A stretch of DNA of 64,000 bases from JADJTT01 sp049306275 (lineage in GTDB: Bacteria > Bacteroidota > Bacteroidia > Chitinophagales > Saprospiraceae): the NCBI GenBank assembly GCA_049306275.1, contig JBAQQB010000173.1, forward strand, positions 62,001 through 126,000. Direction: 5' to 3'. Positions 32,757-41,750 of the stretch are shown here, one piece after another. A program made the translations under genes and the position numbers. Position 1 is the stretch's first letter; every line of letters begins with the position of its first letter. Below the pieces are notes generated by a model that saw only the letters and a program-made list of their open reading frames with translations, was not told the origin of the DNA and ran no database searches.

Positions 32757-33380
32757 ATGAGCATTACCCTCATTCTCGTCATCATCACCTGCCTGGTCTC
32801 CTACCAGGCTTTCCAGAATCCGGAGCTCTTCCACAAGCTCAAGCACAACCCCTATATGGTCGACCGGGGGAAGGAATACTACCGCTTCCTCAGCTCAGGC
32901 TTTGTACACGCCGACTGGATGCACCTGATCATCAACATGTACGTGCTCTATCAGTTCGGAGAATTCGTCGAGCACAAATTCGTCTTCCACTTCGGCGAAC
33001 TGATGGGCAGGCTCAATTTCACCCTGCTGTACCTGATCACCCTGCTGCTCTCCGATATTCCCTCCTACCTCAAGCATCGCCACAATCCGCATTTTTCAAG
33101 TGTCGGCGCTTCCGGCGCGGTTTCGGGCATCATCTTTGTATTCGTGTTGTTCAACCCCTGGTCCATTCTCCTGCTCTTTTTCATCATTCCGATCCCGGCC
33201 ATCGTGGCTGCCGTGCTCTACCTGGCCTATTCCAGTTGGGCCAGCAACCGGGCGCGCGATTTCATCAACCACGACGCCCACTTCTTCGGCGCGATCACGG
33301 GCCTGCTTCTCGCCCTGGTCATGAAGCCCTCCTTTTTCCTGGTCTTCTGGGACCGGCTGATCCATGAATTCCCATTCTGA
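32757..33380 (+). CDS. Rhomboid family intramembrane serine protease
   Basis: 207 residues with six membrane helices. The catalytic serine is in GASGAVSG (GxSG) and the catalytic histidine in HDAHFFGAITG; the L1/TM2 motif HADWMHLIINMYVL is also present. It cleaves membrane proteins within the bilayer; the substrate is unknown. It is the last gene of the SWIM-rlmH-rhomboid operon. The 56-bp palindromic element begins 9 bp after its stop. Confidence 0.93.
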   Translation: MSITLILVIITCLVSYQAFQNPELFHKLKHNPYMVDRGKEYYRFLSSGFVHADWMHLIINMYVLYQFGEFVEHKFVFHFGELMGRLNFTLLYLITLLLSDIPSYLKHRHNPHFSSVGASGAVSGIIFVFVLFNPWSILLLFFIIPIPAIVAAVLYLAYSSWASNRARDFINHDAHFFGAITGLLLALVMKPSFFLVFWDRLIHEFPF

Positions 33381-33388
33381 AATTAAAT

Positions 33389-33444
33389 CGTTTATCGTCG
33401 AACGTTTATCGTTTACATAAACGATCGACGATAAACGATAAACG
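33389..33444. repeat. 56-bp palindromic intergenic element, copy 2
   Basis: Between the rhomboid and NUDIX genes. It aligns without gaps to 11059-11114 with 49 of 56 identities. Differences at positions 28-29 fall in the 2-base loop; those at 11 (T to C) and 39 (A to G) are paired with each other and preserve the stem; those at 14, 15 and 36 lie at the stem junction. Confidence 0.85.
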
Positions 33445-33464
33445 AATATGTCATACTACTTACT

Positions 33465-34055
33465 ATGCCAGACTTTTTTGAAGAGCATCCCAACCCCTGG
33501 ACTACCAAAAAGATTGAGCAGGTTTACGACAACCCCTGGATCGGCCTGACGCACCGGGAGGTGATCAACCCTTCGGGGAAAGACGGCATCTATGGCGTGG
33601 TGCACTTCAAAAACCTCGCTATCGGCGTGGTGCCCATTGATGAGGAGGGCAACACCTGGCTGGTGGGGCAATACCGCTACACCCTCGAAAAGTATAGCTG
33701 GGAAATACCGGAAGGCGGCTGTCCGCTGGGCGCCGACCCGCTGGAAGCCGCAAAAAGGGAGCTGAAAGAGGAAACCGGCATGACGGCGAACAACTGGACA
33801 CATATCCTGGACCTGCACACCTCCAACTCCGTGACGGACGAGGCCGGGATGGTTTTCCTGGCAACAGGGCTCACGCATGGGGATTCCCAGCCGGAGGAGA
33901 CCGAAGACCTGCTAGTCGAGAAAGTGCCTTTGAAAAAGGCACTCGAGCTCATCGACCAGGGAGTTATCACGGATGCGCTGTCGGTGATGGGGCTTTACAG
34001 GGTCTATTGGCTCCTCCGGGAGGGAAAACTGCCTACAATTTCTTCTCCATTTTAA
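33465..34055 (+). CDS. NUDIX hydrolase (ADP-ribose pyrophosphatase-like)
   Basis: 196 residues. The Nudix box is GGCPLGADPLEAAKRELKEE followed by TGM: the metal-binding REx2EExG core is intact, while the usual glutamate seven residues into the box is replaced. The preceding strand (GNTWLVGQYRYTLEKYSWEIPEG, shortened here as VGQYRYTLEKYSWEIPEG) resembles ADP-ribose pyrophosphatases. The substrate is inferred only. Its 3' end overlaps the convergent GNAT gene by 23 bp. Confidence 0.92.
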   Translation: MPDFFEEHPNPWTTKKIEQVYDNPWIGLTHREVINPSGKDGIYGVVHFKNLAIGVVPIDEEGNTWLVGQYRYTLEKYSWEIPEGGCPLGADPLEAAKRELKEETGMTANNWTHILDLHTSNSVTDEAGMVFLATGLTHGDSQPEETEDLLVEKVPLKKALELIDQGVITDALSVMGLYRVYWLLREGKLPTISSPF

Positions 34056-34464
34056 AGTGTGGGATGCCCACTTCCATAAAGAGCTCTCCTACAACGCGGT
34101 AGTGCAACTTTTTGTAAAACGGCACTGCGGTCTCCCTGGCGTGCATTTCCATTTTGCCGAAGCCTTTCATGCGAGCCCATAGCTCGCTTTCTTCCACCAG
34201 GAGGCGGCCCACTCCCCTGCCCTGCGCTGCGGGCGCCACAGCGACCTGGCGCATTTTTACCGCCTTTTCGTCCAGCGGCAAAAGCGTCAGGCAGCCGAGC
34301 AGGGTCCAGTCTGAACCGTAACAAGCCAGATGGCGGCTGTCATACTCAGCCTCGATCTGTTCCGGATTGTAGTCCATATCCAGAGGCTCGCGGAGCACTT
34401 TGTAGCGCAGCGCCAGCATGTCATCAAACTCCGGCGTGCCGAAAACGACGGGGATTACAGTCAT
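34033..34464 (-). CDS. GNAT family N-acetyltransferase
   Basis: 143 residues. The acetyl-CoA binding motif is RQVAVAPAAQGRGVGRLLVE (V-x-x-x-x-Q/R-G-x-G), followed by the catalytic region HARETAVPFYKKLHYRVVGE. The fold spans the whole protein, resembling ElaA/YitI-type stand-alone acetyltransferases. The acceptor is unknown. It is coupled to the upstream VIT-domain gene by a 4-bp overlap (34461-34464) and overlaps the NUDIX gene tail by 23 bp. Confidence 0.92.
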   Translation of the reverse strand: MTVIPVVFGTPEFDDMLALRYKVLREPLDMDYNPEQIEAEYDSRHLACYGSDWTLLGCLTLLPLDEKAVKMRQVAVAPAAQGRGVGRLLVEESELWARMKGFGKMEMHARETAVPFYKKLHYRVVGELFMEVGIPHFKMEKKL

Positions 34465-36596
34465 ATTTTATTGATTTTCAAAGAATAAACATCTCCTTTT
34501 TCTGAAGTGACTACAACGACAAATACCCCGGCAGGAAGATCCTGGCGCTGGGCGTTCTTCCCGTCCCACCACAAGGAATCAGCAGGCTCCAGGATGCGCA
34601 CCAGGCGGCCCATCAGGTCGTAAATCCGGACATCCGCGGCCGTGGCTCCGGTGAGTTGGATGGCGATCCCCTCGCGGAAAGGATTGGGGAAAGCCGATAG
34701 TTTCTTTTCATCCTCCGCCGGAAGCTCCGTCGTTTCAATAATGACCGGGCCGCCTCCCACGATGCAATCGAAACAAGGCTCGCCGCCCAGGGCCGGGTCA
34801 AGGGCGATGAAAGCCGTGTACTTGCTCAGCACCCGGTGCTGGATGCTGAGGTCGATCGCTTCAAAAACCAGGTTGTCGTTTGCTTCGAGCATACGCAGGT
34901 GGTTTCCCACCCAGGACTCTTCAGCCAGGGTATCGAGATCCACCACCTGGTTTTCTTCCACGACAAAGGTTTCATTGATAATTTGTCCATCATGAATCGC
35001 CGTAAACTCTACGGTCATGGGAAATTCGCCTGCGTACTTGCCCACCTGGAGAATGGGCAGGTGCAAATACCTGGACTGCCCCAGATAGGTGACGTGGTAG
35101 CGATGGTAGCACAAGCCGGCGCTCATGTCGGTATACAATTCATAAATTGCCGACTGGCCATCGATGGCATTGAGCTGGGTGCTCAGGTTCGTGAGCAGGT
35201 CGGCGCCGTTGCCCAACAGGTCGAAAAAGCTTCCGCCTGTCAGAGCGGCCAGCTGGTAGTTGAAATATTCGTTTCCCTTATAGCAAAGCGTGCCGGGCGA
35301 CCAGTCATCGCAGTCGTTCCACCAGGTTTCGTAATATTTGGTCTGAAAATCGCAGATATGAACGGGGAAGGCGCCGTTGAAGACAGCATCAAACCCCTCG
35401 ACAGCATCATTCGCTAACTCCAGCCAGCCGCTATACTCGTCGGTATTGGTCACCAGGAGCATTTCTCCGCCCTGACCGGCATCCACCATTATATTGCCTG
35501 CCGTAAACAACAAGTTGAGCAGTGGTTTGCCGGTTCCCGCCTGAATGTTGGGGATATTCCCAAAAGCCCAGTCTATGGTAGCATCGTCGGCAGGAAGCCA
35601 GCCCGAAGGGGAGGCCGTATGGATATCCTGATTAATACAAACCGTCAGGTTGAAGAAATCCTGCTCGTCGAGCCGTTCCTTGAGGCTGTTTTTAAGGATA
35701 TTCATGATCTGATAGCGGGTCAGATCGGAATAATTAGTTTCATAATGGACAACCGCCATCACCCTGGATGTTTTTTCGGTCATCGTGCTGCTGTCGGGGA
35801 AGTAGGCCAAATGATAGATGGGCTCCTCACCGCCGGTATAGCGCCCCACGAAGAGGCCGTCGGGGGTCAGGGGCGGATCCATGGCGAAATACAGGCTTTG
35901 AGCCGCATTGACGAAGGGGACGATATTCAATTGCAGGCAGGGCCCGAACTCGGGGTCGGTCACTGGCAGGAATTCCCAATTGGGGTATTCCGTAATGCGA
36001 TAGTTTTCCCAGGCGGAATCGGGAAAAACCAGGAGGCGGAAGTCGTCGAGCTGGTTTTCGGAAACAACAAGCAATTCCGTCGGCAGCTTGACCGTAACTT
36101 CATCCGGCGCCCATCGGGCAGGCAGCAGGTAATTGATCTTCACGCGCCGGGTCTCCTGCATCACCAGCGGGAAGATGCGGAGCTGGTACCCTCCGTCGGG
36201 TTTTTCATACAAGACGGAGGGGTCCTGTTGCCGGTTAACGATCTCTTCATAGGTCTGGATGGCGGTCCAAATCTCGGTGATTTCGGCCCGCACGATCTGG
36301 TCGCCCACCCAAAGCCAGGAGTCGTTGACGATGGCTTCTTCGGGAAGGTTAAAGTCGAAGACGATTTCCAGGGAGTCTTCGATGCCAAAATTGTTTTCGG
36401 GAAAGGAAAAGGTGAAATACATGCCCACCTCCACAAAAATACCCTGGGGCTTTATGGTGAAGGTGGCTTCTTCTATGGTTCCTTCGCCCATGTATTCGTT
36501 CCACCACAAAGGGTAGTAAATGGACAGGCGGTTTTGGCTGAAAATGACGGTAGAAAGGAATAACAAAAGGCTGGAAAGGTAGAGGTGTGCTTTCAT
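34461..36596 (-). CDS. Secreted VIT-domain protein with T9SS sorting domain
   Basis: 711 residues with signal peptide MKAHLYLSSLLLFLSTVIFS. Residues about 30-170 resemble a VIT (vault/inter-alpha-trypsin) domain: FNLPEEAIVNDSWLW, EIWTAIQTYEEIVNRQQDPS and LYEKPDGGYQLRIFPL. The middle (about 260-470) may be a von Willebrand A-like fold, but the MIDAS motif is not clear. The C-terminal 75 residues (LSAFPNPFREGIAIQL ... LPAGVFVVVVTSEKG) are a T9SS type A sorting domain. VIT domains in animals mediate protein binding; here a surface adhesion role is a guess. A TAACTTTA box lies 26 bp upstream. Confidence 0.8.
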   Translation of the reverse strand: MKAHLYLSSLLLFLSTVIFSQNRLSIYYPLWWNEYMGEGTIEEATFTIKPQGIFVEVGMYFTFSFPENNFGIEDSLEIVFDFNLPEEAIVNDSWLWVGDQIVRAEITEIWTAIQTYEEIVNRQQDPSVLYEKPDGGYQLRIFPLVMQETRRVKINYLLPARWAPDEVTVKLPTELLVVSENQLDDFRLLVFPDSAWENYRITEYPNWEFLPVTDPEFGPCLQLNIVPFVNAAQSLYFAMDPPLTPDGLFVGRYTGGEEPIYHLAYFPDSSTMTEKTSRVMAVVHYETNYSDLTRYQIMNILKNSLKERLDEQDFFNLTVCINQDIHTASPSGWLPADDATIDWAFGNIPNIQAGTGKPLLNLLFTAGNIMVDAGQGGEMLLVTNTDEYSGWLELANDAVEGFDAVFNGAFPVHICDFQTKYYETWWNDCDDWSPGTLCYKGNEYFNYQLAALTGGSFFDLLGNGADLLTNLSTQLNAIDGQSAIYELYTDMSAGLCYHRYHVTYLGQSRYLHLPILQVGKYAGEFPMTVEFTAIHDGQIINETFVVEENQVVDLDTLAEESWVGNHLRMLEANDNLVFEAIDLSIQHRVLSKYTAFIALDPALGGEPCFDCIVGGGPVIIETTELPAEDEKKLSAFPNPFREGIAIQLTGATAADVRIYDLMGRLVRILEPADSLWWDGKNAQRQDLPAGVFVVVVTSEKGDVYSLKINKI

Positions 36597-36621
36597 GGCT
36601 GTTTTTTGTTTGTGAACAACC

Positions 36622-36629
36622 TAAAGTTA
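36622..36629 (-). promoter_or_regulatory. Putative -7 element of the VIT-domain gene (TAACTTTA)
   Basis: Read on the minus strand, one mismatch to TAnnTTTG, 25 bp before the ATG at 36596. A TTTG lies 22 bp further upstream, slightly beyond the usual spacing. Confidence 0.4.
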
Positions 36630-36679
36630 TGCTGCAAAAAACTGCTTCGCACAAAAAAGAGCCCAAACGCCAATATTTG

Positions 36680-37534
36680 TCAATAATTGGGAAACAGCTG
36701 CTGAGCCTCTTCCAGGGAAAGAAAGAAGGCGTTTTCATCCAGGCCCAGGTCTATTCCCTGTTTTTTAAAGTAATACACCATATGTTCGGTGGGCATATTG
36801 CCCGTCAGATCGTCCTTCGCCATGGGGCAGCCGCCGTAGCCCTTGATAGCGCCGTCGAAGCGCCGGCAGCCCGACTCGTAAGCGGCCTCCACTTTTTCCT
36901 TCCAGTTGTGGGGAGCGGTGTGCAGGTGAGCGCCGATCTCCACGCCATCGTAAAGCGGCAGCAGGTTGGAAAAGAGGTAGCGGATATTATCGGGCGTCGA
37001 CACCCCGATCGTATCGGAGAGTTGGATGATGGAGACGCCCATATCCACGAGCCTGCTCACCCATTTTTGCACGATTTCGACGTTCCAGTCGTCGCCGTAA
37101 GGATTGCCGAAGCCCATGGAGATGTAGATGACCAGTTTTTTTGACGATTGGAGGCAGATGTCCTGAATGTCCTGTACCCTTTCCAGCGATTCTTCGATGG
37201 TGGCGTTGGTGTTGCGCAGCTGGAAGGTTTCGGAGATGGAAAAGGGGTAGCCCAGGTAGGAAATTTCATCAAACACGGCGGCATCCTGCGCCCCGCGCTG
37301 GTTAGCCACGATGGCCAACAGTTTGGAGCGGGAAGCGGAGAGGTCGAGCATGGCGAGCACCTCGGCGGTGTCGCGCATCTGGGGGATGGCTTTTGGGGAG
37401 ACGAAGCTGCCGAAATCAATGGTATCGAAGCCCACCTTGACCAGCAGGTTGAGATAGGCCGCCTTTATTTCGGTGGGAATAAAGGCTTTCAGGCCTTGCA
37501 TGGCGTCCCTGGGGCATTCAACCAGTTTGATCAT
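36680..37534 (-). CDS. Hydroxymethylglutaryl-CoA lyase-like protein
   Basis: 284 residues, the usual length of the HMGL family of TIM-barrel lyases. HMG-CoA lyase cleaves HMG-CoA to acetyl-CoA and acetoacetate in leucine degradation. The metal/acid motif is VECPRDAMQGL (family usually E-x-G/x-P-R-D-G-L-Q), with LSDTIGVSTPDNI, HLHTAPHNW and the flexible loop KGYGGCPMAKDDLTGNMPTE containing the catalytic cysteine. It stands alone. Downstream, 36597-36679 holds only the VIT promoter region. Confidence 0.9.
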   Translation of the reverse strand: MIKLVECPRDAMQGLKAFIPTEIKAAYLNLLVKVGFDTIDFGSFVSPKAIPQMRDTAEVLAMLDLSASRSKLLAIVANQRGAQDAAVFDEISYLGYPFSISETFQLRNTNATIEESLERVQDIQDICLQSSKKLVIYISMGFGNPYGDDWNVEIVQKWVSRLVDMGVSIIQLSDTIGVSTPDNIRYLFSNLLPLYDGVEIGAHLHTAPHNWKEKVEAAYESGCRRFDGAIKGYGGCPMAKDDLTGNMPTEHMVYYFKKQGIDLGLDENAFFLSLEEAQQLFPNY

Positions 37535-37544
37535 TGATGGTTTA

Positions 37545-37574
37545 TTTGGTTAAGACCGCGAATTCTTACCTTTG
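37545..37574 (+). promoter_or_regulatory. Putative promoter of the small membrane protein gene
   Basis: TTTG at 37545-37548, an 18-base spacer, and an exact TACCTTTG box at 37567-37574; ATG at 37595. It overlaps the region just upstream of the divergent HMGL gene. Confidence 0.58.
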
Positions 37575-37594
37575 GTACACACAATCAGCACCAG

Positions 37595-37819
37595 ATGAAC
37601 AAAACACTTTTAACAGTAGGAGGTTTTCTCCTTTTTACCTTCGGGTTTTTATCCCTGGTATTGAGCATGATAGGCGTACAACTGGCTTTTCTTGCCTGGC
37701 TCGACAAGATAGGGGCATTATTTGCCTTCATCATCCGCATCCTCATGGTACTGGCAGGGATTATCCTGGTGGCCCTGGCCCAGACCGACTGGGCCAGGGA
37801 GCGGGCGGAGAGCCGCTGA
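37595..37819 (+). CDS. Small two-helix membrane protein
   Basis: 74 residues with two membrane helices (about 5-29 and 42-64) joined by a short loop and a charged tail (TDWARERAESR). I do not recognise a named family. It is supported as a real gene by its own strong promoter match, the hydrophobic pattern, and the fact that it fills the gap up to pepT, whose convergent stop is one base away. Confidence 0.72.
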   Translation: MNKTLLTVGGFLLFTFGFLSLVLSMIGVQLAFLAWLDKIGALFAFIIRILMVLAGIILVALAQTDWARERAESR

Positions 37820-37820
37820 T

Positions 37821-39071
37821 TCAGGATCTTTCCTCCCAGATAGCGGCGAGGTGGACCAGGGTCTGCACGGCTTTCTGCATGTCCTGCACCGAGACCCATT
37901 CCACCCTGGAGTGGAAGGCATGCTCGCCAGCGAATATATTCGGACAAGGCAAGCCCATAAAGGAGAGCCTGGACCCGTCGGTTCCGCCCCGGATGGCGGT
38001 CTTGTGCACCTCCATGCCCGCGCGCCGGATGGCCTCCTCGGCGTTGTCGGCGACCTGCGGATAGTTGTCCAGCACCTTTTTCATGTTGCGGTACTGTTCC
38101 TTGATCTCCACCTTGGCTTTGGAGCGGGGGTAATTTTTCATGACTTTGTCGACGGCGGCCTGGAGGACGGCTTCGTGGTCTTTCAGTTTCTCATCCGTAA
38201 AATCGCGCACGATGAAATGGATGGTGGCCCGTTCAGCGATGCCCGACAGTTGTGTGGGATGCAGGAAGCCTTCCCGGCCCTCGGTCGTTTCGGGGGTGAG
38301 GTGGTCTTTGGGGAGAGCGGCGACGATTTCAGAGGCAATTTTAATGGCGTTCTCCATTTTGCCCTTGGCGAAGCCGGGGTGCGAGCTGACGCCGTCGATG
38401 GTCACGACGGCTGCATCGGCAGAAAAGGTTTCGTCTTCCAGCGAGCCTCTTTTCTCGCCATCGACCGTATAGCCGAAAGCGGCGCCCAATTTTTTCAGAT
38501 CGACGTGTTCCACGCCGCGCCCTACTTCTTCATCGGGCGTAAACAGGATGCGGATGGCGCCGTGTTTGACCTCCGGATGGGCCAGCAGGTAGCGGGCGGC
38601 GTCCATGATCTCGGCAACGCCGGCCTTGTTGTCGGCGCCGAGCAGCGTCGTGCCGCTGGCGGTGATGATATCGTTGCCGATTTGTTCCTTGAGGTTGGGG
38701 TGCTCTTCCGGATCGATGACCACATTGGGATCATCGGGCAGCACGATGGGCGAGCCGTTGAAATTCTTGTGAATGATGGGCTTGACGTCCTTGCCGCTGG
38801 CATCGGGAGACGTGTCCATATGCGAACAAAAACATATCACCGGCACATTCTTATTAGTGTTGGACGGAATGGTGGCGTAGACATAGCCATGCTCGTCCAT
38901 GTGCGCGTCGGAGATCCCCAGTTCGAGCAATTCCTGGACCAGCACCTTGCCCAGGTCCTTTTGCTTTTCGGTAGAGGGGAATGAGGTGGCATTGGGGTCC
39001 GATTGCGTATCGATCTTTACGTAACGAAGAAAGCGGTCGACCACGCTGAATGAATAATTATCAAAATTCAT
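37821..39071 (-). CDS. pepT: Peptidase T
   Basis: 416 residues. A cytosolic dinuclear zinc tripeptidase of family M20. Metal ligands and catalytic residues are visible in FCSHMDTSPD, LLGADNKAGVAEIMDAA, RILFTPDEEVGRG and the C-terminal EHAFHSRVEWV. I chose the start at MNFDNYSFSVVDRFLRYVKI (39071), since the 36 codons before it do not fit the family. The intergenic 39072-39311 is discussed under the next gene. Confidence 0.95.
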   Translation of the reverse strand: MNFDNYSFSVVDRFLRYVKIDTQSDPNATSFPSTEKQKDLGKVLVQELLELGISDAHMDEHGYVYATIPSNTNKNVPVICFCSHMDTSPDASGKDVKPIIHKNFNGSPIVLPDDPNVVIDPEEHPNLKEQIGNDIITASGTTLLGADNKAGVAEIMDAARYLLAHPEVKHGAIRILFTPDEEVGRGVEHVDLKKLGAAFGYTVDGEKRGSLEDETFSADAAVVTIDGVSSHPGFAKGKMENAIKIASEIVAALPKDHLTPETTEGREGFLHPTQLSGIAERATIHFIVRDFTDEKLKDHEAVLQAAVDKVMKNYPRSKAKVEIKEQYRNMKKVLDNYPQVADNAEEAIRRAGMEVHKTAIRGGTDGSRLSFMGLPCPNIFAGEHAFHSRVEWVSVQDMQKAVQTLVHLAAIWEERS

Positions 39072-39311
39072 CGCTGAAAATTTTTGTGGAAAATCATATT
39101 GAGTTGAATCGCTAAAGTAACAAGATGGGGTGAATGATCGTTGGAAATGCTCGTATTTTTTGCGATTTTTGCGCCGCAATCAACTTTAACGGTTTGTTAA
39201 GAAGCATTTTTCCTCCTTCTTTCGTTCTTCGCTCCGGGATGTAGCTGTTACTATTGTAACTACGCCTCGTCAAAACGTTTGTATTACCTTTTAACCAAAA
39301 TACCCATTCAC
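39072..39311. other. Divergent intergenic region, 240 bp
   Basis: Lies between pepT (minus) and a lipoprotein gene (plus). Candidate -7 boxes are TACTTTAG for pepT (minus strand) and TACCTTTT at 39285-39292 for the lipoprotein; neither has a good -33 partner. An imperfect palindrome GTAGCTGTTAC-TATT-GTAACTAC is centred near 39253 and could be an operator. I see no RNA gene or short coding frame. Confidence 0.4.
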
Positions 39312-40253
39312 ATGAGAAAATTCTTTTTTCTGTTTGTCATCGCAGCCGCTACGGCAATTTTCCTGAACACCGGTTGTACTGACGACCCCATCATCCAAAT
39401 CGACCCGACGATCACCCTGGTACAAGTTGACCCCACCAGCGTTCGTCCCGACTACCCCACCGACGATTTCTCCACCAGCGACCTGAACGGTTTTTCCTAT
39501 ATCGCCATTCGGGCTACCGCCGGCACTGATGATCTGGAATCGCTCACGGTACTGGAAGACGGCGTGAAAGTTGACGCCAGCCGCCTGTATTTCCGCGACC
39601 TGAATACCAACACGGACGTGACTGTACAGAACCCCATCCTCCTGCTGGGATTTGAAAACGAGGCACTGTGGGAGATCGGCATCGATCCGCAGGATGACTT
39701 CTCGACCAAAACGTATTCGGTACAAATCGAAGATGCAGGTGGAGCAACGGCTTCCGTTTCCATCGACATTACTACCTTCGACCCGGGTACGCCGATCGAA
39801 AATACGCTGACGGGCAAACTGCTCCTCAACCAGGCTGGTCCTGCCGGCACCGGCGCGCTTGACCTCGATACGGGTGAAGGCACCGGTACTACCGGAGCTG
39901 GTTCGGCAGATGCCGACATCCGCGATTGGGGTATCAACCTGGGTCTTCCGGTAGACCAGAACTGGCTGCGCCAGATCGGCCCGATCAACGGCACCGAAGT
40001 GCGCGTTCCCGGTGGCCTCCCCGGCGACTTCAAATTCACCGACATCGCTACCAAAGAAGAAATCCAAGGCTACTTTGCAGCAGGCGCTGCTCTGCCCAAC
40101 GATGGTGGTTCCAAGAGCGACCCTGTTGAAGTAGGCGACTTCTTCGTAGTGAAAAGCGCTAACGGCAGCCGCTTCTACTTCCTCGAGTGCACGGAAGTAA
40201 ACGTTACCCCTGCCGACAACGCCGACTACTACGAATTCAGCATCAAGTACTAA
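39312..40253 (+). CDS. Lipoprotein of unknown function
   Basis: 313 residues. The signal MRKFFFLFVIAAATAIFLNTGC has a lipobox ending at Cys22. What follows is acidic and beta-rich: an Ig/cadherin-like first half (to about residue 160, SVQIEDAGGATASVSIDI) and a Gly/Thr-rich second half. No family is recognised. The start is ATG 39312, since the 11 codons upstream precede the signal. A strong bidirectional terminator follows. Codon use favours C-ending codons, suggesting good expression. Confidence 0.75.
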   Translation: MRKFFFLFVIAAATAIFLNTGCTDDPIIQIDPTITLVQVDPTSVRPDYPTDDFSTSDLNGFSYIAIRATAGTDDLESLTVLEDGVKVDASRLYFRDLNTNTDVTVQNPILLLGFENEALWEIGIDPQDDFSTKTYSVQIEDAGGATASVSIDITTFDPGTPIENTLTGKLLLNQAGPAGTGALDLDTGEGTGTTGAGSADADIRDWGINLGLPVDQNWLRQIGPINGTEVRVPGGLPGDFKFTDIATKEEIQGYFAAGAALPNDGGSKSDPVEVGDFFVVKSANGSRFYFLECTEVNVTPADNADYYEFSIKY

Positions 40254-40273
40254 TCCCTTTCCAGGGAAGAAAA

Positions 40274-40308
40274 GAAAAAGGGTGAGGCCTGGCGTCTCAC
40301 CCTTTTTC
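40274..40308. terminator. Bidirectional rho-independent terminator
   Basis: Perfect 13-bp stem (40274-40286 with 40296-40308), 9-base loop, the arms themselves ending in A5/T5 runs and flanked by TTTT on the right and AAAA on the left. It lies between the convergent lipoprotein and mpl genes and can serve both. Confidence 0.88.
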
Positions 40309-40310
40309 TT

Positions 40311-41654
40311 TTAAGCTGGAATGGTTTTCAGATCGAGCCCTCCGAAAGTGCCGGAACTCATCCAGAGCAGCACGGTATTCTCCGGCGCATGCTCTTCTAC
40401 CCAACGCTTCAGCTCCTGCTGCTGGGTAAACACCTTCACATCCGGCCGCTGAAAGGCTTGCCGCACTTTCCCTTCGTCAAGCGGAGGTAATTTCTTCATC
40501 TCCAGCGTATGGGGCGTAAAAAACACGGCCGCTTCGTCGGCCGCATCCAGGGCATGTGCGTATTCGGGCAGGAAAGCAGGATTCAAGCTGCTGAAGGTAT
40601 GCAACTCCAGGCAGGCGATCAGCCGCCGGCCCGGGTGCCTCTCCCTGACCGCCTGCACGGTAGCGCGCACCTTTGAAGGGGCGTGTGCAAAGTCCTGGTA
40701 CGATATGAAGCCTTCTCGCTTAACCAGGGGCTGCAAGCGTTTTGACGCTCCCTTGAAAGTAGGAATGGCGCTGATCAGCATTTCTTCGGAAATCCCCAGC
40801 CTCCTGCAAACCTGAATAGCCGCCTGCAGGTTGGCGAAATTATGCCTGCCGATCAGCGGGGTGGTGACCCAACTCCCACCAAGCTGCACCTCAAACTGCG
40901 CACCGGCAAGCCGGGCGGGAAAAGGTTGATAGGGAATACAGGAAATCTCCCGGGGAGCCCCCTGCGCCAACTTCACCAGATGCGGGTCGGAATCATCGTA
41001 CCAGACCATACCTCCTGGCTCTACCGTAGTCAGGAAGTGCCGGAATGCCTCCAGGTAGGATTCAAAAGTGGGGAAAACATTAATATGATCCCAGGCTACG
41101 CCGGTCAGGACAGCCAGGTGAGGGCGGTAGTGATAGATCTTGGGCACTAGGTCGAGCGGTGAGGCAAAATACTCGTCGCCTTCCAGGACCATCAGCGGCG
41201 CCTCGCTCAGGCGGGTCATGGTCTGAAAACCCTCCAGCTGGGCGCCCACCAAATAATCGAACTCGGCGCCCGCTTCTCGCAGGAAGTGCATGATCATGGA
41301 GGTAGTGGTGGTTTTGCCATGACTGCCGGCCACCACTACCCTAGTTTTATCCCTGGCGTGTTCAAAGAGAAAAGAAGGATAGGAATAAACCGGCAGTTTC
41401 AGCTCCAGCGCCCGCAGCAACTCCGGATTATCGGCCCGGGCGTGCATGCCTAGAATGACAGCGTCGAGACCGGCATGGATGCGTTCGGGAAACCAGCCCG
41501 TCTGATCGGGCAGCAGGCCCCTGGCGGCGAGGCGTTCGCGGGCCGGATTGTATATCTCATCGTCTGAGCCGCTCACTTCGTGGCCGTTCTCCTGTAAAGC
41601 CAGCGCAATATTGTGCATGGCGGCGCCGCCAATGGCAACTAAATGGATTCTCAT
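40311..41654 (-). CDS. mpl: Mpl-like UDP-N-acetylmuramate-peptide ligase
   Basis: 447 residues of the Mur ligase family. Mpl attaches recycled L-Ala-gamma-D-Glu-meso-DAP tripeptide to UDP-MurNAc. The N-terminal Rossmann motif is RIHLVAIGGAAMHNIALAL, the P-loop VVAGSHGKTTTTSM, the central HLAVLTGVAWDHINVFPTF, and the C-terminal domain has the DFAHAPSKV stretch expected of the family (usually DYAHHP). The length and start match Mpl rather than MurC. The terminator ends 2 bp beyond its stop. Confidence 0.9.
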   Translation of the reverse strand: MRIHLVAIGGAAMHNIALALQENGHEVSGSDDEIYNPARERLAARGLLPDQTGWFPERIHAGLDAVILGMHARADNPELLRALELKLPVYSYPSFLFEHARDKTRVVVAGSHGKTTTTSMIMHFLREAGAEFDYLVGAQLEGFQTMTRLSEAPLMVLEGDEYFASPLDLVPKIYHYRPHLAVLTGVAWDHINVFPTFESYLEAFRHFLTTVEPGGMVWYDDSDPHLVKLAQGAPREISCIPYQPFPARLAGAQFEVQLGGSWVTTPLIGRHNFANLQAAIQVCRRLGISEEMLISAIPTFKGASKRLQPLVKREGFISYQDFAHAPSKVRATVQAVRERHPGRRLIACLELHTFSSLNPAFLPEYAHALDAADEAAVFFTPHTLEMKKLPPLDEGKVRQAFQRPDVKVFTQQQELKRWVEEHAPENTVLLWMSSGTFGGLDLKTIPA

Positions 41655-41671
41655 TCGTTTAAAATTTTCCG

Positions 41672-41679
41672 TATATTTG
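41672..41679 (+). promoter_or_regulatory. Putative -7 element of the small lipoprotein-ytxJ-mnmD operon (TATATTTG)
   Basis: Exact TAnnTTTG box 71 bp before the ATG at 41751; the leader would be about 65 nt. No TTG lies at the expected -33 position. Confidence 0.45.
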
Positions 41680-41750
41680 CGGCTTCAAAATATAAAACCC
41701 TCATTTTGCGTTTTCGGATTCAGACCATAAACATATCCAAATCCATCAGA

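Noticed and set aside
37821..39179. 452-residue version of peptidase T
   Set aside because: The 36 extra residues are basic and aromatic, not found in PepT, and cover a promoter-like region.
39072..39311. Small RNA or tRNA in the pepT-lipoprotein gap
   Set aside because: No cloverleaf or strong hairpin with U-tract; only a short imperfect palindrome.
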